Below, in pieces: positions 34,014 to 41,770 of a DNA stretch of 64,000 nucleotides. A program made the position numbers and the translations under genes. The notes beneath the pieces are model-generated. The model did no database searches and had not been told where the DNA came from. It saw nothing but the letters and a program-made list of their open reading frames with translations. Origin of the DNA: Leifsonia sp. SCN 70-46 (GTDB lineage Bacteria; Actinomycetota; Actinomycetes; Actinomycetales; Microbacteriaceae); the NCBI GenBank assembly GCA_001725325.1, contig MEFY01000002.1:2359559-2423558 (forward strand). Reading direction: 5' to 3'. The stretch's first letter is position 1. Each line of letters opens with the position of its first letter.

Positions 34014-34988
34014 CTAGGAGTCGATCGAGCCGTCAGGCACGGCGCCGCCGCCGAGCTGCACGATGTCGACGATCTGGAACGGGAAGTTGTCGTCCGCGAC
34101 GACGATCCGCAGCACGACCTCCCAGCTCGCGCTCTCTGCGAGCATGAGGCACGAGGTCTCGTCGCCGGGCCGGGTCTGCGGGAAGGTCGTGCACGTGAGC
34201 TCGTCGACCACGACGTCGGTGAGCGAGGCCCGCACCGCCTCCTCCATGCCCTCCCGCGTGAGGTAGTAGTCGTGCTCCGCCGCGGTGAACGGCGGGTACT
34301 CCGTGTCGGACGGGGCGGCGCCCGGGGTCTGCGGGACGGGCGCGGCGGCCAGGATGAGGGGCAGGGCGAGCGCGACGACGACGATGACGTAGGCGAGCTG
34401 GGTGAAGACGTACACCGCGAGCAGCCACGCGCTCTCGGCGCCCGTGCGGACGACGCGCGCGATGAGGTAGACGATGGGCAGCCACGCCCATCGCGGCGAG
34501 GGCGGGGTGTGGCCGCGCTCGTTGAGCCGCCGGGCGTCGGCGCGCGCGAGCAGCACGAGGGCGGTGATGAAGACACCGAGCAGGGGGAGCACGTAGATGC
34601 GGCCGCCCGCGGGGCTCATCGAGAGGGTGAGGCCGCCGACCACGACCGTGAGCAGCCCGTACCAGACCGGCGACACCGCGATGAGCCAGCCCTGCGCGGT
34701 GTGGGTGCTCCCGTACATGACGATGGACGTCGAGGAGAGCGGCTGCGCCACGACGGGCTCGGCCTCGGGCGCCCGCGGGGCGTACCCGGCGGCGCGGCGC
34801 GCATACTCAGCCGACGAGATGTCCTCGGCGCGCTCGAGCACGGCCACGGCGGCGGGCGCGACCACGGCGACGGGCTCGGGCGTGCGCACGTGGCCCGTCC
34901 ACGCGAGACCGTCCCACCAGCGGCGGGACGACGGATCACGCGGATCCGGGTACCACCCCGCGGGCGGCAGCGCGCCGCTCTCCACCAT
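34014..34988 (-). CDS. DUF2510 membrane protein with C-terminal DUF4333-like domain (1)
   Basis: A 324-residue protein. Residues 1-40 form DUF2510 (LPPAGWYPDPRDPSSRRWWD, then GLAWTGHVR), followed by a polar linker containing YARRAAGYAPR, about six membrane segments (residues about 105-230), and a C-terminal extracytoplasmic domain starting EYPPFTAAEHDYYLTREGME. The last domain has two Cys residues (LTCTTF, SCLML) about 14 residues apart, probably a disulfide, and ends NFPFQIVDIVQLG. Closely related to the protein at 35777. Function unknown. The ATG follows GGGGGGTTCG. Confidence 0.8.
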   Translation of the reverse strand: MVESGALPPAGWYPDPRDPSSRRWWDGLAWTGHVRTPEPVAVVAPAAVAVLERAEDISSAEYARRAAGYAPRAPEAEPVVAQPLSSTSIVMYGSTHTAQGWLIAVSPVWYGLLTVVVGGLTLSMSPAGGRIYVLPLLGVFITALVLLARADARRLNERGHTPPSPRWAWLPIVYLIARVVRTGAESAWLLAVYVFTQLAYVIVVVALALPLILAAAPVPQTPGAAPSDTEYPPFTAAEHDYYLTREGMEEAVRASLTDVVVDELTCTTFPQTRPGDETSCLMLAESASWEVVLRIVVADDNFPFQIVDIVQLGGGAVPDGSIDS

Positions 34989-35062
34989 CGAACCCCCCAG
35001 ATCGTCCCGGATCCGAGGCTAGTCGAGGGATTCTCGCTCTCGCGGCCCCCAGTTGGCGGGGT

Positions 35063-35584
35063 TCAGAACAGCGTGTCGGGGGCGGCGGGTGCCGTGAGGC
35101 GGGCGGAGCCCGGGGTGCCGCCGCCGGGATAGCCGGGCCCGGTGTCGGGGGTACGTCCGCGCGCGAAGGCCTCCGCGGCGCCGCGCGCACGCGCGTCCGC
35201 CGCCTCGTTCATGACGTGGCCGACGTGGCCGCGCACCCACTCGAAGCGGTAGCGGCGGCCGACGAGCGCGGCGTCGATCTCCTTGAGCAGGTCGACGTTG
35301 AGCACGGGCTTGCCGTCGCGCTTGCGCCAGCCCTTCGCCTTCCAGCCGGGCATCCACTGGGTCACCGAGTTGATGACGTACTGGCTGTCGCACAGGATGT
35401 GCAGGTCGTCGTCGACATGGGCCGTCGCCCGCAGCAGGTCGAGCACGGCCATGAGCTCGCCCTGGTTGTTCGTGGCGCGCTCCCAGCCTCCGGCCGCCCA
35501 GGTGGAGTCGTCGACGTACCACGCCCAGCCGGCGGGGCCGGGGTTGCCGAGTGCGGATCCGTCTGCTGCTGCCGTGATAGTCAT
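35063..35584 (-). CDS. Ribonuclease HI family protein
   Basis: Endonuclease that cuts RNA in RNA-DNA hybrids, 173 residues. The four catalytic acids are visible in AADGSALGNPGPAGWAW (Asp8), NNQGELMA, LCDSQYVIN and NEAADARARG, with RGH (His of the flexible loop) in WVRGHVGHVMN. The C-terminal 35 residues are a Gly/Pro-rich tail without known domain. ATG 35584 follows TACGCT (35597-35592) by seven bases; longer reading upstream is unsupported. It lies between two DUF2510 genes of the same orientation. Confidence 0.92.
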   Translation of the reverse strand: MTITAAADGSALGNPGPAGWAWYVDDSTWAAGGWERATNNQGELMAVLDLLRATAHVDDDLHILCDSQYVINSVTQWMPGWKAKGWRKRDGKPVLNVDLLKEIDAALVGRRYRFEWVRGHVGHVMNEAADARARGAAEAFARGRTPDTGPGYPGGGTPGSARLTAPAAPDTLF

Positions 35585-35658
35585 CGTTCCCAGCGTAACG
35601 ACCCGTACGCCTGTTCCCGGCGATCCGCAAGCCCGCGCGGGCGCGACGGCGCCGGACG

Positions 35659-35710
35659 TACCGTCGGAGGCATGGGAATCATCCGCCGCAAGGCGGGTGG
35701 CACCGCCTAG
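35659..35710 (+). CDS. Possible 12-residue micro-ORF with its own promoter and terminator
   Basis: ATG 35672 to TAG 35710 encodes MGIIRRKAGGTA. TACCGT (35659-35664) lies seven bases before the ATG, the spacing of leaderless genes in this window, and a 15-bp hairpin follows 17 bases after the stop. The peptide is basic. It may be a leader peptide, a small regulatory RNA with a chance ORF, or nothing. The coordinates given include the -10 box. Confidence 0.3.
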
Positions 35711-35727
35711 GCACCCGCGCAGCACAG

Positions 35728-35761
35728 CAGTGGGGAGGATGCTCGGGCATCCTCCCCACTG
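35728..35761. terminator. Strong bidirectional terminator
   Basis: cagtggggaggatgc (35728-35742) pairs perfectly over 15 bp with 35747-35761 through a TCGG loop. It lies just past the stop of the DUF2510 gene at 35777 (reverse) and past the micro-ORF (forward). No T-run. Confidence 0.75.
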
Positions 35762-35776
35762 GGCTGTGAGGCGGCG

Positions 35777-36922
35777 CTACTGCTGCACGGGCAGCATGCC
35801 CGTGAGCACGAACGCCGTGGACGGCTGGTCGGGCGTGATCTCCAGGCCCGCGTTGTACGAGGTGCCGTCGAGCTCCACGACGCACGTCGTGGTCGAGCCC
35901 ACGTCCATCGAGGCGAAGGGCACGCACTCGACGCTGCCGACGTCGAAGGTCTTGGCGAGGTCGAGGCGCACCTGGGCCTCCATCCCCTCCTTGGTGAGCA
36001 GGTTGTTGCGCTCCTGCGCCGACAGGGTGGCGACCGGGTCGGGGATCGACGTGCTCTGCGCGGGCACGGGCGGTGTGAAGCTCGAGAGGATAGCGGGATT
36101 GCCGATGACGGCGACGTAGAGCAGGCCCACGAGCGCCACGAACGACAGGATGTACGTGATCACGAGCCCGACGCCGCGCACCCCGACGCGCACCATGCGC
36201 ACGACCAGGTAGAAGAAGGGCAGCAGCACCCACCACAGCGACGGCGCGCGGTAGCCGCGGTCGCGGAGGTGGCGGATGTCCTGCCGCGCGAGCAGGAACG
36301 TCATCGCGAAGGCCACGACGAGCAGCCCGCCCTGCACGAGGAACGGGTTGACGATCGCGAGCACGGTCATGCCCGCGATGAGCAGGGCCGCGGTCCACAG
36401 CGGCGACGTCGCGAACAGCCAGGCCGACAACGTCTGCGAGCCTCCCGTCGGGAGGTTCCTGTCGGGGAACGAGTCCTGCCAGGCCTGGTTGGTGCGGGCG
36501 GGCGTGTAGCCGGCCGCCGCGCGGGCGCGCTCGGCGCTGGAGCGCGCGGGATCCGGCTCCGGGGCGATCGAGAGCGTGGGAGCGGGTTCGGCAGCGGGCG
36601 CGGGAGCGGGTTCGGGAGCGCGGACGGGCTCGGGCGCTCGCACGGGCTCCGGGGCCACGGCGGGTGCCGCCGGTGCCGCGGTGCCGCGCGCGGGCGTGTC
36701 GGGCTCGCCCTGCACGAGGGCGCCGACCTGGGCGCGCAGCTCGCGGCGGCTGCGGGCGTCCGTGGTCTCGCGCACGGGCTCGGCGGGCGCCGGCGCGGGC
36801 GCGGCGCGCGTGATCTCGCGGAACTCGTTGGTCCACTGCGTGCCCGTCCAGTGCCTCAGACGGGTCGCGTTGGGTCGATCGGGGTACCAGCCCTCCGGTG
36901 GGAGCCCTGAAGTGTCAGCCAT
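35777..36922 (-). CDS. DUF2510 membrane protein with C-terminal DUF4333-like domain (2)
   Basis: A 381-residue paralogue of the protein at 34014. DUF2510 is at residues 5-35 (LPPEGWYPDRPNATRLRHWT). A long linker of Pro/Ala/Glu repeats (PEPVRAPEPVRAPEPAPAPA) and the motif RARAAAGYTPARTNQAW precede about six membrane helices. The C-terminal domain begins LTKEGMEAQVRLDLAK and has two Cys (VECVPF, TTCVVEL). Identical domain order and the shared LT(K/R)EGME start show the two arose by duplication. The function is unknown; the terminal domain resembles DUF4333, found in many actinobacterial membrane proteins. Confidence 0.8.
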   Translation of the reverse strand: MADTSGLPPEGWYPDRPNATRLRHWTGTQWTNEFREITRAAPAPAPAEPVRETTDARSRRELRAQVGALVQGEPDTPARGTAAPAAPAVAPEPVRAPEPVRAPEPAPAPAAEPAPTLSIAPEPDPARSSAERARAAAGYTPARTNQAWQDSFPDRNLPTGGSQTLSAWLFATSPLWTAALLIAGMTVLAIVNPFLVQGGLLVVAFAMTFLLARQDIRHLRDRGYRAPSLWWVLLPFFYLVVRMVRVGVRGVGLVITYILSFVALVGLLYVAVIGNPAILSSFTPPVPAQSTSIPDPVATLSAQERNNLLTKEGMEAQVRLDLAKTFDVGSVECVPFASMDVGSTTTCVVELDGTSYNAGLEITPDQPSTAFVLTGMLPVQQ

Positions 36923-36937
36923 GCGTCTTTCTCACCG

Positions 36938-37237
36938 CTAGGAGCGGGTGCCGTCCTGGATCGTCTCGGTGGTCAGCGGTCCTCCGAGCATCTCACGCAG
37001 CTGGCGCCGCGTGAGCGTGTTGGGGTCGGGCGCGGTGGTAGCCGGCGCCGACCGTTCGGGGGTCGGCGCCGGCCTGCTCGCGGAAGCACGGGAGGAGACG
37101 AAATCGGGCACCATGTCGATGACGAGCGGTCGCACCTCGGTCGACCACGCCTCGCCGTCCCACCAGCGGAGCTGCTCAGCTCCAGACTGGTCCGGGTACC
37201 ATCCCGCGGGAATCGTCCCGCGCTCCAAGAGTGACAA
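36938..37237 (-). CDS. Small DUF2510 protein
   Basis: A roughly 99-residue soluble protein with only the DUF2510 motif (IPAGWYPDQSGAEQLRWWDG, then EAWSTEV) followed by a Ser/Thr/Pro-rich segment and a short C-terminal helix LTRRQLREMLGG. No membrane helix is visible. The start is uncertain: TTG 37237 or TTG 37228 are in frame. A TACAGT box (37277-37272) suggests transcription begins near 37265, where only non-canonical codons (GTC, ATC) stand in frame. It lies 15 bases upstream of the larger DUF2510 gene and probably forms one unit with it. Confidence 0.6.
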   Translation of the reverse strand: MSLLERGTIPAGWYPDQSGAEQLRWWDGEAWSTEVRPLVIDMVPDFVSSRASASRPAPTPERSAPATTAPDPNTLTRRQLREMLGGPLTTETIQDGTRS

Positions 37238-37323
37238 TGTCGGCCCCCCGCCGTACTCGATGACTCCCTCGACTGTAGCCAAGGGGCATCCCGCGGTCTC
37301 AGTCCCAGTACGGGGATGCCCCG

Positions 37324-37605
37324 TTAGCGGGACAGGAGGGGTGCCTTCTCCGGGTGCTCGTCGAACCACTGCGCCACGTACCAGCACATGGGCACGATCC
37401 GTCGCGTCGAGTTCTCCTCGACGTCGTCGACCGCGAAGGCCACGACGTCGGCCGCGTAGCCCTTGCCGCGCAGGTGCGGCTGGGTGAAGGTGTGGTGGAA
37501 CGAGATCGAGTTGCCGTTGACCGCGTAGTCGGCGACGGCGGCGAGGTGCCCTTCGACCGTGAGGGTGTAGCGCCGGGCGTCGGGTTCGTGGGCGAGCTCC
37601 TTCAT
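37324..37605 (-). CDS. Small GNAT-like N-acetyltransferase
   Basis: A 93-residue single-domain protein of the short GNAT class (YjdJ/GTL3-like). The acetyl-CoA loop is in QPHLRGKGYAADVVAFAV, preceded by the SISFHHTFT strand and followed by RRIVPMCWYVAQWFDEHPE, the conserved C-terminal Cys/Trp segment. The substrate is unknown. ATG 37605 follows TAGGCT (37617-37612) by six bases, a leaderless start. Divergent from the LLM oxidoreductase. Confidence 0.85.
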   Translation of the reverse strand: MKELAHEPDARRYTLTVEGHLAAVADYAVNGNSISFHHTFTQPHLRGKGYAADVVAFAVDDVEENSTRRIVPMCWYVAQWFDEHPEKAPLLSR

Positions 37606-37675
37606 AACCCCAGCCTAGGCAGTGCGCGTGCGGAGTGCAGGGAATATCCATGCGAACGCATGCGCTGTACCGGAC

Positions 37676-38695
37676 ATGAAGCGCATCGGGTTCCTCTCGT
37701 TCGGCCACTACCAGGCGGTCCCCGGATCGGTGATGCGCACGGCGGGCGACTCCCTGCGGCAGCACGTCGACCTCGCGGTCGCCGCGGAGGAGGTGGGCGT
37801 CGACGGCGCGTACGTGCGCGTGCACCACTTCGCGAACCAGCTCGCGAGCCCGTTCCCGCTGCTCGCCGCCATGGGCGTGAGCACGAAGACCATCGAGCTC
37901 GGCACCGCCGTCATCGACATGCGGTACGAGAACCCCCTCTACATGGCCGAGGATGCCGCGGCCGCCGACCTCCTGAGCGCGAACGCCGGCGCGGGCGGCA
38001 GGCTGCAGCTCGGCCTGAGCCGCGGATCACCCGAGACCGCCCTCAACGGCTACGAGGCGTTCGGCTACGTGCCCGCGGAGGGCAGGGATGCCGCGGACGA
38101 CGCGCGCGCCAAGACCGAGCTCTTCCGTGCCGCGATCGCGGGCGCGCCCGTCACGCGCACGGCGCAGGGCAACGGGCTGCTCGCCATCCAGCCCCAGTCG
38201 CCGGGCCTCTCCGACCGCATCTGGTGGGGCTCGGGAACCCGGGCCACCGCGAAGTGGACGGGGGAGCGGGGCATGAACCTCATGAGCTCCACGCTCCTCA
38301 CCGAGGACACGGGAGTGCCGTTCGACGAGCTGCAGGCTGAGCAGATCGAGATCTTCCGCACGGCGTGGCGGGACGCCGGGCACGAGCGCGAGCCGCGCGT
38401 GTCGGTGAGCCGCAGCATCCTGCCGATCACGACCGACCAGGACCGCGCCTACTTCGGCCGCGAGCGCAACAGCGAGGACCAGGTCGGCTACCTCGACGGC
38501 GGCCTCGCGCGCTTCGGCAAGAGCTACGTGGGCGAGCCCGACGAGCTCGTCGCCCAGCTGCGCGAGGATGCGGCCTTGCAGGCGGCCGACACCGTGCTCG
38601 TCACCGTGCCGAACCAGCTCGGCGTCGAGTACAACGCGCGCCTGCTCGAGACGATCGTGAAGGACGTGGCGACGCCGCTCGGCTGGCGCGACTAG
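37676..38695 (+). CDS. LLM-class flavin-dependent oxidoreductase
   Basis: A 339-residue TIM-barrel flavin monooxygenase of the luciferase-like family. It starts MKRIGFLSFGHYQAVPGSVM, has VDGAYVRVHHFANQLASPFP, ELGTAVIDMRYENPLYMAED and the phosphate-binding LQLGLSRGSP. Cofactor (FMN or F420) and substrate are not deducible. The 70-base divergent intergenic region holds the palindrome ATGCG-AA-CGCAT (37650-37661), a candidate operator. The ATG at 37676 lacks a strong ribosome-binding site. Confidence 0.88.
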   Translation: MKRIGFLSFGHYQAVPGSVMRTAGDSLRQHVDLAVAAEEVGVDGAYVRVHHFANQLASPFPLLAAMGVSTKTIELGTAVIDMRYENPLYMAEDAAAADLLSANAGAGGRLQLGLSRGSPETALNGYEAFGYVPAEGRDAADDARAKTELFRAAIAGAPVTRTAQGNGLLAIQPQSPGLSDRIWWGSGTRATAKWTGERGMNLMSSTLLTEDTGVPFDELQAEQIEIFRTAWRDAGHEREPRVSVSRSILPITTDQDRAYFGRERNSEDQVGYLDGGLARFGKSYVGEPDELVAQLREDAALQAADTVLVTVPNQLGVEYNARLLETIVKDVATPLGWRD

Positions 38696-38711
38696 CACCT
38701 AGGCTCGAAGG

Positions 38712-40517
38712 GTGCGACGTCTCCTGGGTCCCGTCCTCCTGCTCACCGCCGTGCTGCTCGCGGCGCCGACCGCGGCGCGCGCCGACACGTCGGACTTCAC
38801 GTTCGACTCGTACCACGCCGACTACACGCTCACGCGGCTCGCCGACGGCACCTCGCACCTCGAGGTCGTCGAGACGATCGTCGCGCGGTTCCCGGACTTC
38901 GACCAGAACCGCGGCATCGTCCGGGCGATCCCCGACGACTACGACGGCGTCGACCTCGGCACGCGCGTCGCCTCGGTGACCGACGAGAACGGCGATCCCG
39001 TCTACTACGAGACCGACCACACCGGCGACTTCGTCGAGCTCGCACTCGGCACCGACGAGTTCGTGCACGGGGTCGTGACCTACGTCATCACCTACTCGCA
39101 GGAGAACGTCGTGCGCTCCTTCGACGACACCGACTCCGACGAGTTCTACTGGGACCTCAACGGCACCGGCTGGGACCAGCCCTTCGGCACGGTCTCGGGC
39201 GTGCTGCACGTCGACCCGTCGCTCACGCCGGCGCTGAGCGGCAACGACGCGTGCTACGCGGGGACGAAGGACGACCCGCGCGAGTGCGCGGTGACCGACC
39301 TCGCGGTGTCGGTGCAGGACCTGGCCCCGCGCGAGACCGTCACGATGTCGATCGGCTTCGAGAAGGGGACCTTCGTCGCCCCGCAGCCGACGCGGAACAT
39401 CCCGCTGCCGATCCCGCTGTGGCTCGACGTGCTCTCCGCAGCCCTCGGCGTGCTGGGCGTGGGTGTCGCGGTGCTCGCCGTCGTGGCGCGCGTGCGCGCG
39501 GGCCGCGGCCGGGCGCGCAAGGGCACGGTCATCGCGCAGTACTCGGAGCCGGACGACATCACGATCGTGCAGTCCGCGCACCTCGTGAACCGCGGCACGT
39601 CCGCGATCCCCGCGGCCATCGTGCGCCTCGCGGTGCGCAAGAACCTGCGCATCCTCGCCTACACTGTCGAGGGCACCGACGAGCCGTACTCGTTGCAGTT
39701 CCTCACCCACGACCGCGCGAACCCCGAGGACATGGCCGTCCTCGCGATCCTGTTCGGGCAGTCGCCGGCGGAGGGCGCGACGACGCCGTTCGGGCAGTCG
39801 GAGAGCGCCAAGGCGTCCGCCCTGCTCTCGCTGAGCACCGACGCCGCGAGCTCCCTGCGCACCGAGGGCTACCGCGAGCGCCCGGGCGGGCTCGGCACCG
39901 GACTCGCGCTCGTGGCGCTGCAGGCGGTGCTCGGCATCGTCACGATCGGCACCGCGTCGGGGTCGTTCGGGGCGTTCTCGAACCTGAGCCTGTTCATCGT
40001 GCCCACGATGCTCGTGGGCACCGTAGCCTTCATCGTCACCGCGATCGCGGCGGCACGGCCGTTGCGCCTGACGGAGAAGGGCGTGACGGCCGAGACGTTC
40101 CTCGACGGGCTCAAGCTCTACCTCACCGTCGCCGAGGAGGACCGACTGCGCATCCTGCAGAGCCCCGGCGGCGCGGAGCGAGTCGACGTCGACGACAACC
40201 AGCAGATGATCAAGCTCTACGAGAAGCTCCTGCCGTGGGCCGTGCTGTGGGGCGTCGAGCGCGAGTGGGCGAAGGAGCTCGCCCTGCGCGTCGAGGCCGA
40301 ACCCACCGTGCAGAACGACTGGTGGGTCGGGCAGACCGCGTTCTCGTCGACCGTGTTCTCGCACGCCGTCGGCGGGTTCCAGACGGCGGTCACGCCGCCC
40401 TCCTCCTCGTCGAACGGGTGGTCTGGCAGCAGCATGGGCTCGGGCTTCGGCGGCGGCTCCTTCGGCGGCGGCTTCGCCGGCGGCGGCGGGGGTGGCGGCG
40501 GCGGCGGGGGCCGCTAG
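38712..40517 (+). CDS. DUF2207 membrane protein with Gly-rich tail
   Basis: A 601-residue protein. A signal peptide (about 1-24, ending TAARA-DT) leads to an extracytoplasmic beta-rich DUF2207 domain (about 25-225: YHADYTLTRLADGTSHLEVV), a membrane helix near 240-262, a cytoplasmic region, and two more helices near 395-455. The C-terminus is a Ser/Gly run (FGGGSFGGGFAGGGG...) ending GGR. The function is not known. The leaderless GTG follows TAGGCT (38700-38705) by six bases. Its stop overlaps the convergent phosphatase by four bases. Confidence 0.85.
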   Translation: MRRLLGPVLLLTAVLLAAPTAARADTSDFTFDSYHADYTLTRLADGTSHLEVVETIVARFPDFDQNRGIVRAIPDDYDGVDLGTRVASVTDENGDPVYYETDHTGDFVELALGTDEFVHGVVTYVITYSQENVVRSFDDTDSDEFYWDLNGTGWDQPFGTVSGVLHVDPSLTPALSGNDACYAGTKDDPRECAVTDLAVSVQDLAPRETVTMSIGFEKGTFVAPQPTRNIPLPIPLWLDVLSAALGVLGVGVAVLAVVARVRAGRGRARKGTVIAQYSEPDDITIVQSAHLVNRGTSAIPAAIVRLAVRKNLRILAYTVEGTDEPYSLQFLTHDRANPEDMAVLAILFGQSPAEGATTPFGQSESAKASALLSLSTDAASSLRTEGYRERPGGLGTGLALVALQAVLGIVTIGTASGSFGAFSNLSLFIVPTMLVGTVAFIVTAIAAARPLRLTEKGVTAETFLDGLKLYLTVAEEDRLRILQSPGGAERVDVDDNQQMIKLYEKLLPWAVLWGVEREWAKELALRVEAEPTVQNDWWVGQTAFSSTVFSHAVGGFQTAVTPPSSSSNGWSGSSMGSGFGGGSFGGGFAGGGGGGGGGGGR

Positions 40518-41179
40518 CGCACCTCCTCGAGCGACTCCCCGGTCGGATCCCCGGCCGCAGGGTCGGCGAGCTGCTCGCCGCCGAGGGGCGTGCCCTGCCA
40601 CGAGAGCAGGGTCCAGCCGGTGTCGGGGTCGCCCTCGAGCTCGATGACACCCGTGTTGTCGATGTCGTGCTCGCCCGCGTACGACGGCGGCACGTTCACC
40701 GACCGCCCGGCGACCCACACGCGGATCGCGGCCCCGTGGCTCACGACGACGGCGTGCTCGCTCTCGGCGGCGACGCGCGCGATGTCGTCGTCGAAGCGCC
40801 GGAAGAAGGCGTGCCCATCGGTGCCGCCCGGCATGACGGGGGAGAGGTCGCCCGAGCCCCACGCGAACGCGGTCTCGAGGTACGTGCGCACGCTGCGCAT
40901 GTCGCGCAGGTCTTCGAGATCGCCCGCCTCGATCTCGTGGATGCCCGGCAGCACGCCCACGTCGAGCCCACGGTCGGCGGCGAGCGGCGCCGCCGTGAGC
41001 TGCGTGCGCACGAGGATGCTCGCATAGACGGCGTCGACGGGCATGCCGACGAGCGCGCGGGGGATCATGGCGGCCTGGGTGTGCCCGAGCTCCGTGAGCC
41101 CGGGTCCCGGCGCCGCCGTGCTCAGGATTCCCTGGACATTCGCAGGGGTCTGGCCGTGTCGGATGAGTGTGAGACGCAC
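40514..41179 (-). CDS. Histidine phosphatase family protein
   Basis: Phosphoglycerate-mutase-like phosphatase of 221 residues. The phosphohistidine motif is LIRHGQTPAN (RHG near residue 8), HEIEAGDLEDL supplies the acid residue, and VVSHGAAIRVWV contains the second catalytic His. The insert SVNVPPSYAGEHDIDNTGVI is typical of actinobacterial members. The substrate is unknown (phosphosugar or small phosphoester). The leaderless GTG 41179 follows TAGGCT (41191-41186) by six bases. Confidence 0.9.
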   Translation of the reverse strand: MRLTLIRHGQTPANVQGILSTAAPGPGLTELGHTQAAMIPRALVGMPVDAVYASILVRTQLTAAPLAADRGLDVGVLPGIHEIEAGDLEDLRDMRSVRTYLETAFAWGSGDLSPVMPGGTDGHAFFRRFDDDIARVAAESEHAVVVSHGAAIRVWVAGRSVNVPPSYAGEHDIDNTGVIELEGDPDTGWTLLSWQGTPLGGEQLADPAAGDPTGESLEEVR

Positions 41180-41222
41180 CCCTCAAGCCTAGGTCGGGAG
41201 GGTGAACGCCCGACGAACGCGG

Positions 41223-41708
41223 CTACGCGGGAAGCGACTGCTCGATGAGCGACACGATCTGCGGGTCGTCCGGCTCGGTCTTCGGACGGAAGCGGTGGAT
41301 GTCGCCGCCCGGCGTGATGACGAACTTCTCGAAGTTCCACGTCACCTTGCCCGCTTTGCCCGCGGCGTCCGGGGTCTGCGTGAGCTCCTTGTAGAGCGGG
41401 TGCGCGTTGCGGCCGTTGACCTTCACGCGGTCGAACATGGGGAACGTGACGCCCCACGTGAGGGAGCAGTACTCCTTGATGTCCTCGTTCTTGCCGAGCT
41501 CCTGCAGGAACTGGTTGCTCGGGAACCCGAGCACCGTGAACCCGCGGTCGCCGTAGGTCTTCTGCAGCTCCTCGAGCTTCTCGTACTGGGGCGCGAGGCC
41601 GCAGCGGGACGCGACGTTGACGATGAGCACGACCTTGTCCTCGTACTCCGCGAGGGAGGTCGTGGCGCCGTCGATGGTGGTGAGCGGGATGTCCGAAATG
41701 GTGGTCAC
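41223..41708 (-). CDS. Glutathione peroxidase family (thiol peroxidase)
   Basis: A 161-residue Cys-type GPx that reduces peroxides. The catalytic tetrad is visible: Cys36 (NVASRCGLAP), Gln66 (GFPSNQF), and Trp124-Asn125 (KVTWNFEKF). Because actinobacteria use mycothiol and thioredoxin rather than glutathione, the reductant is probably thioredoxin (inference). Cys81 (EYCSLTWG) is the only other obvious Cys and could be the resolving residue. GTG 41708 follows TAAGTT (41720-41715) by six bases. Divergent from the acyl-CoA ligase. Confidence 0.92.
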   Translation of the reverse strand: MTTISDIPLTTIDGATTSLAEYEDKVVLIVNVASRCGLAPQYEKLEELQKTYGDRGFTVLGFPSNQFLQELGKNEDIKEYCSLTWGVTFPMFDRVKVNGRNAHPLYKELTQTPDAAGKAGKVTWNFEKFVITPGGDIHRFRPKTEPDDPQIVSLIEQSLPA

Positions 41709-41770
41709 GTCATCAACTTACGCCTCAAAAGCTGGGATTAGGATGCGATTGAATCGATCAAAGGAGATCC

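Noticed and set aside
40430-40515. Repeat array or CRISPR-like pattern of ggcggc units
   Set aside because: It encodes the Gly-rich C-terminus of the DUF2207 protein; there are no spaced repeats. No CRISPR array exists in the window.
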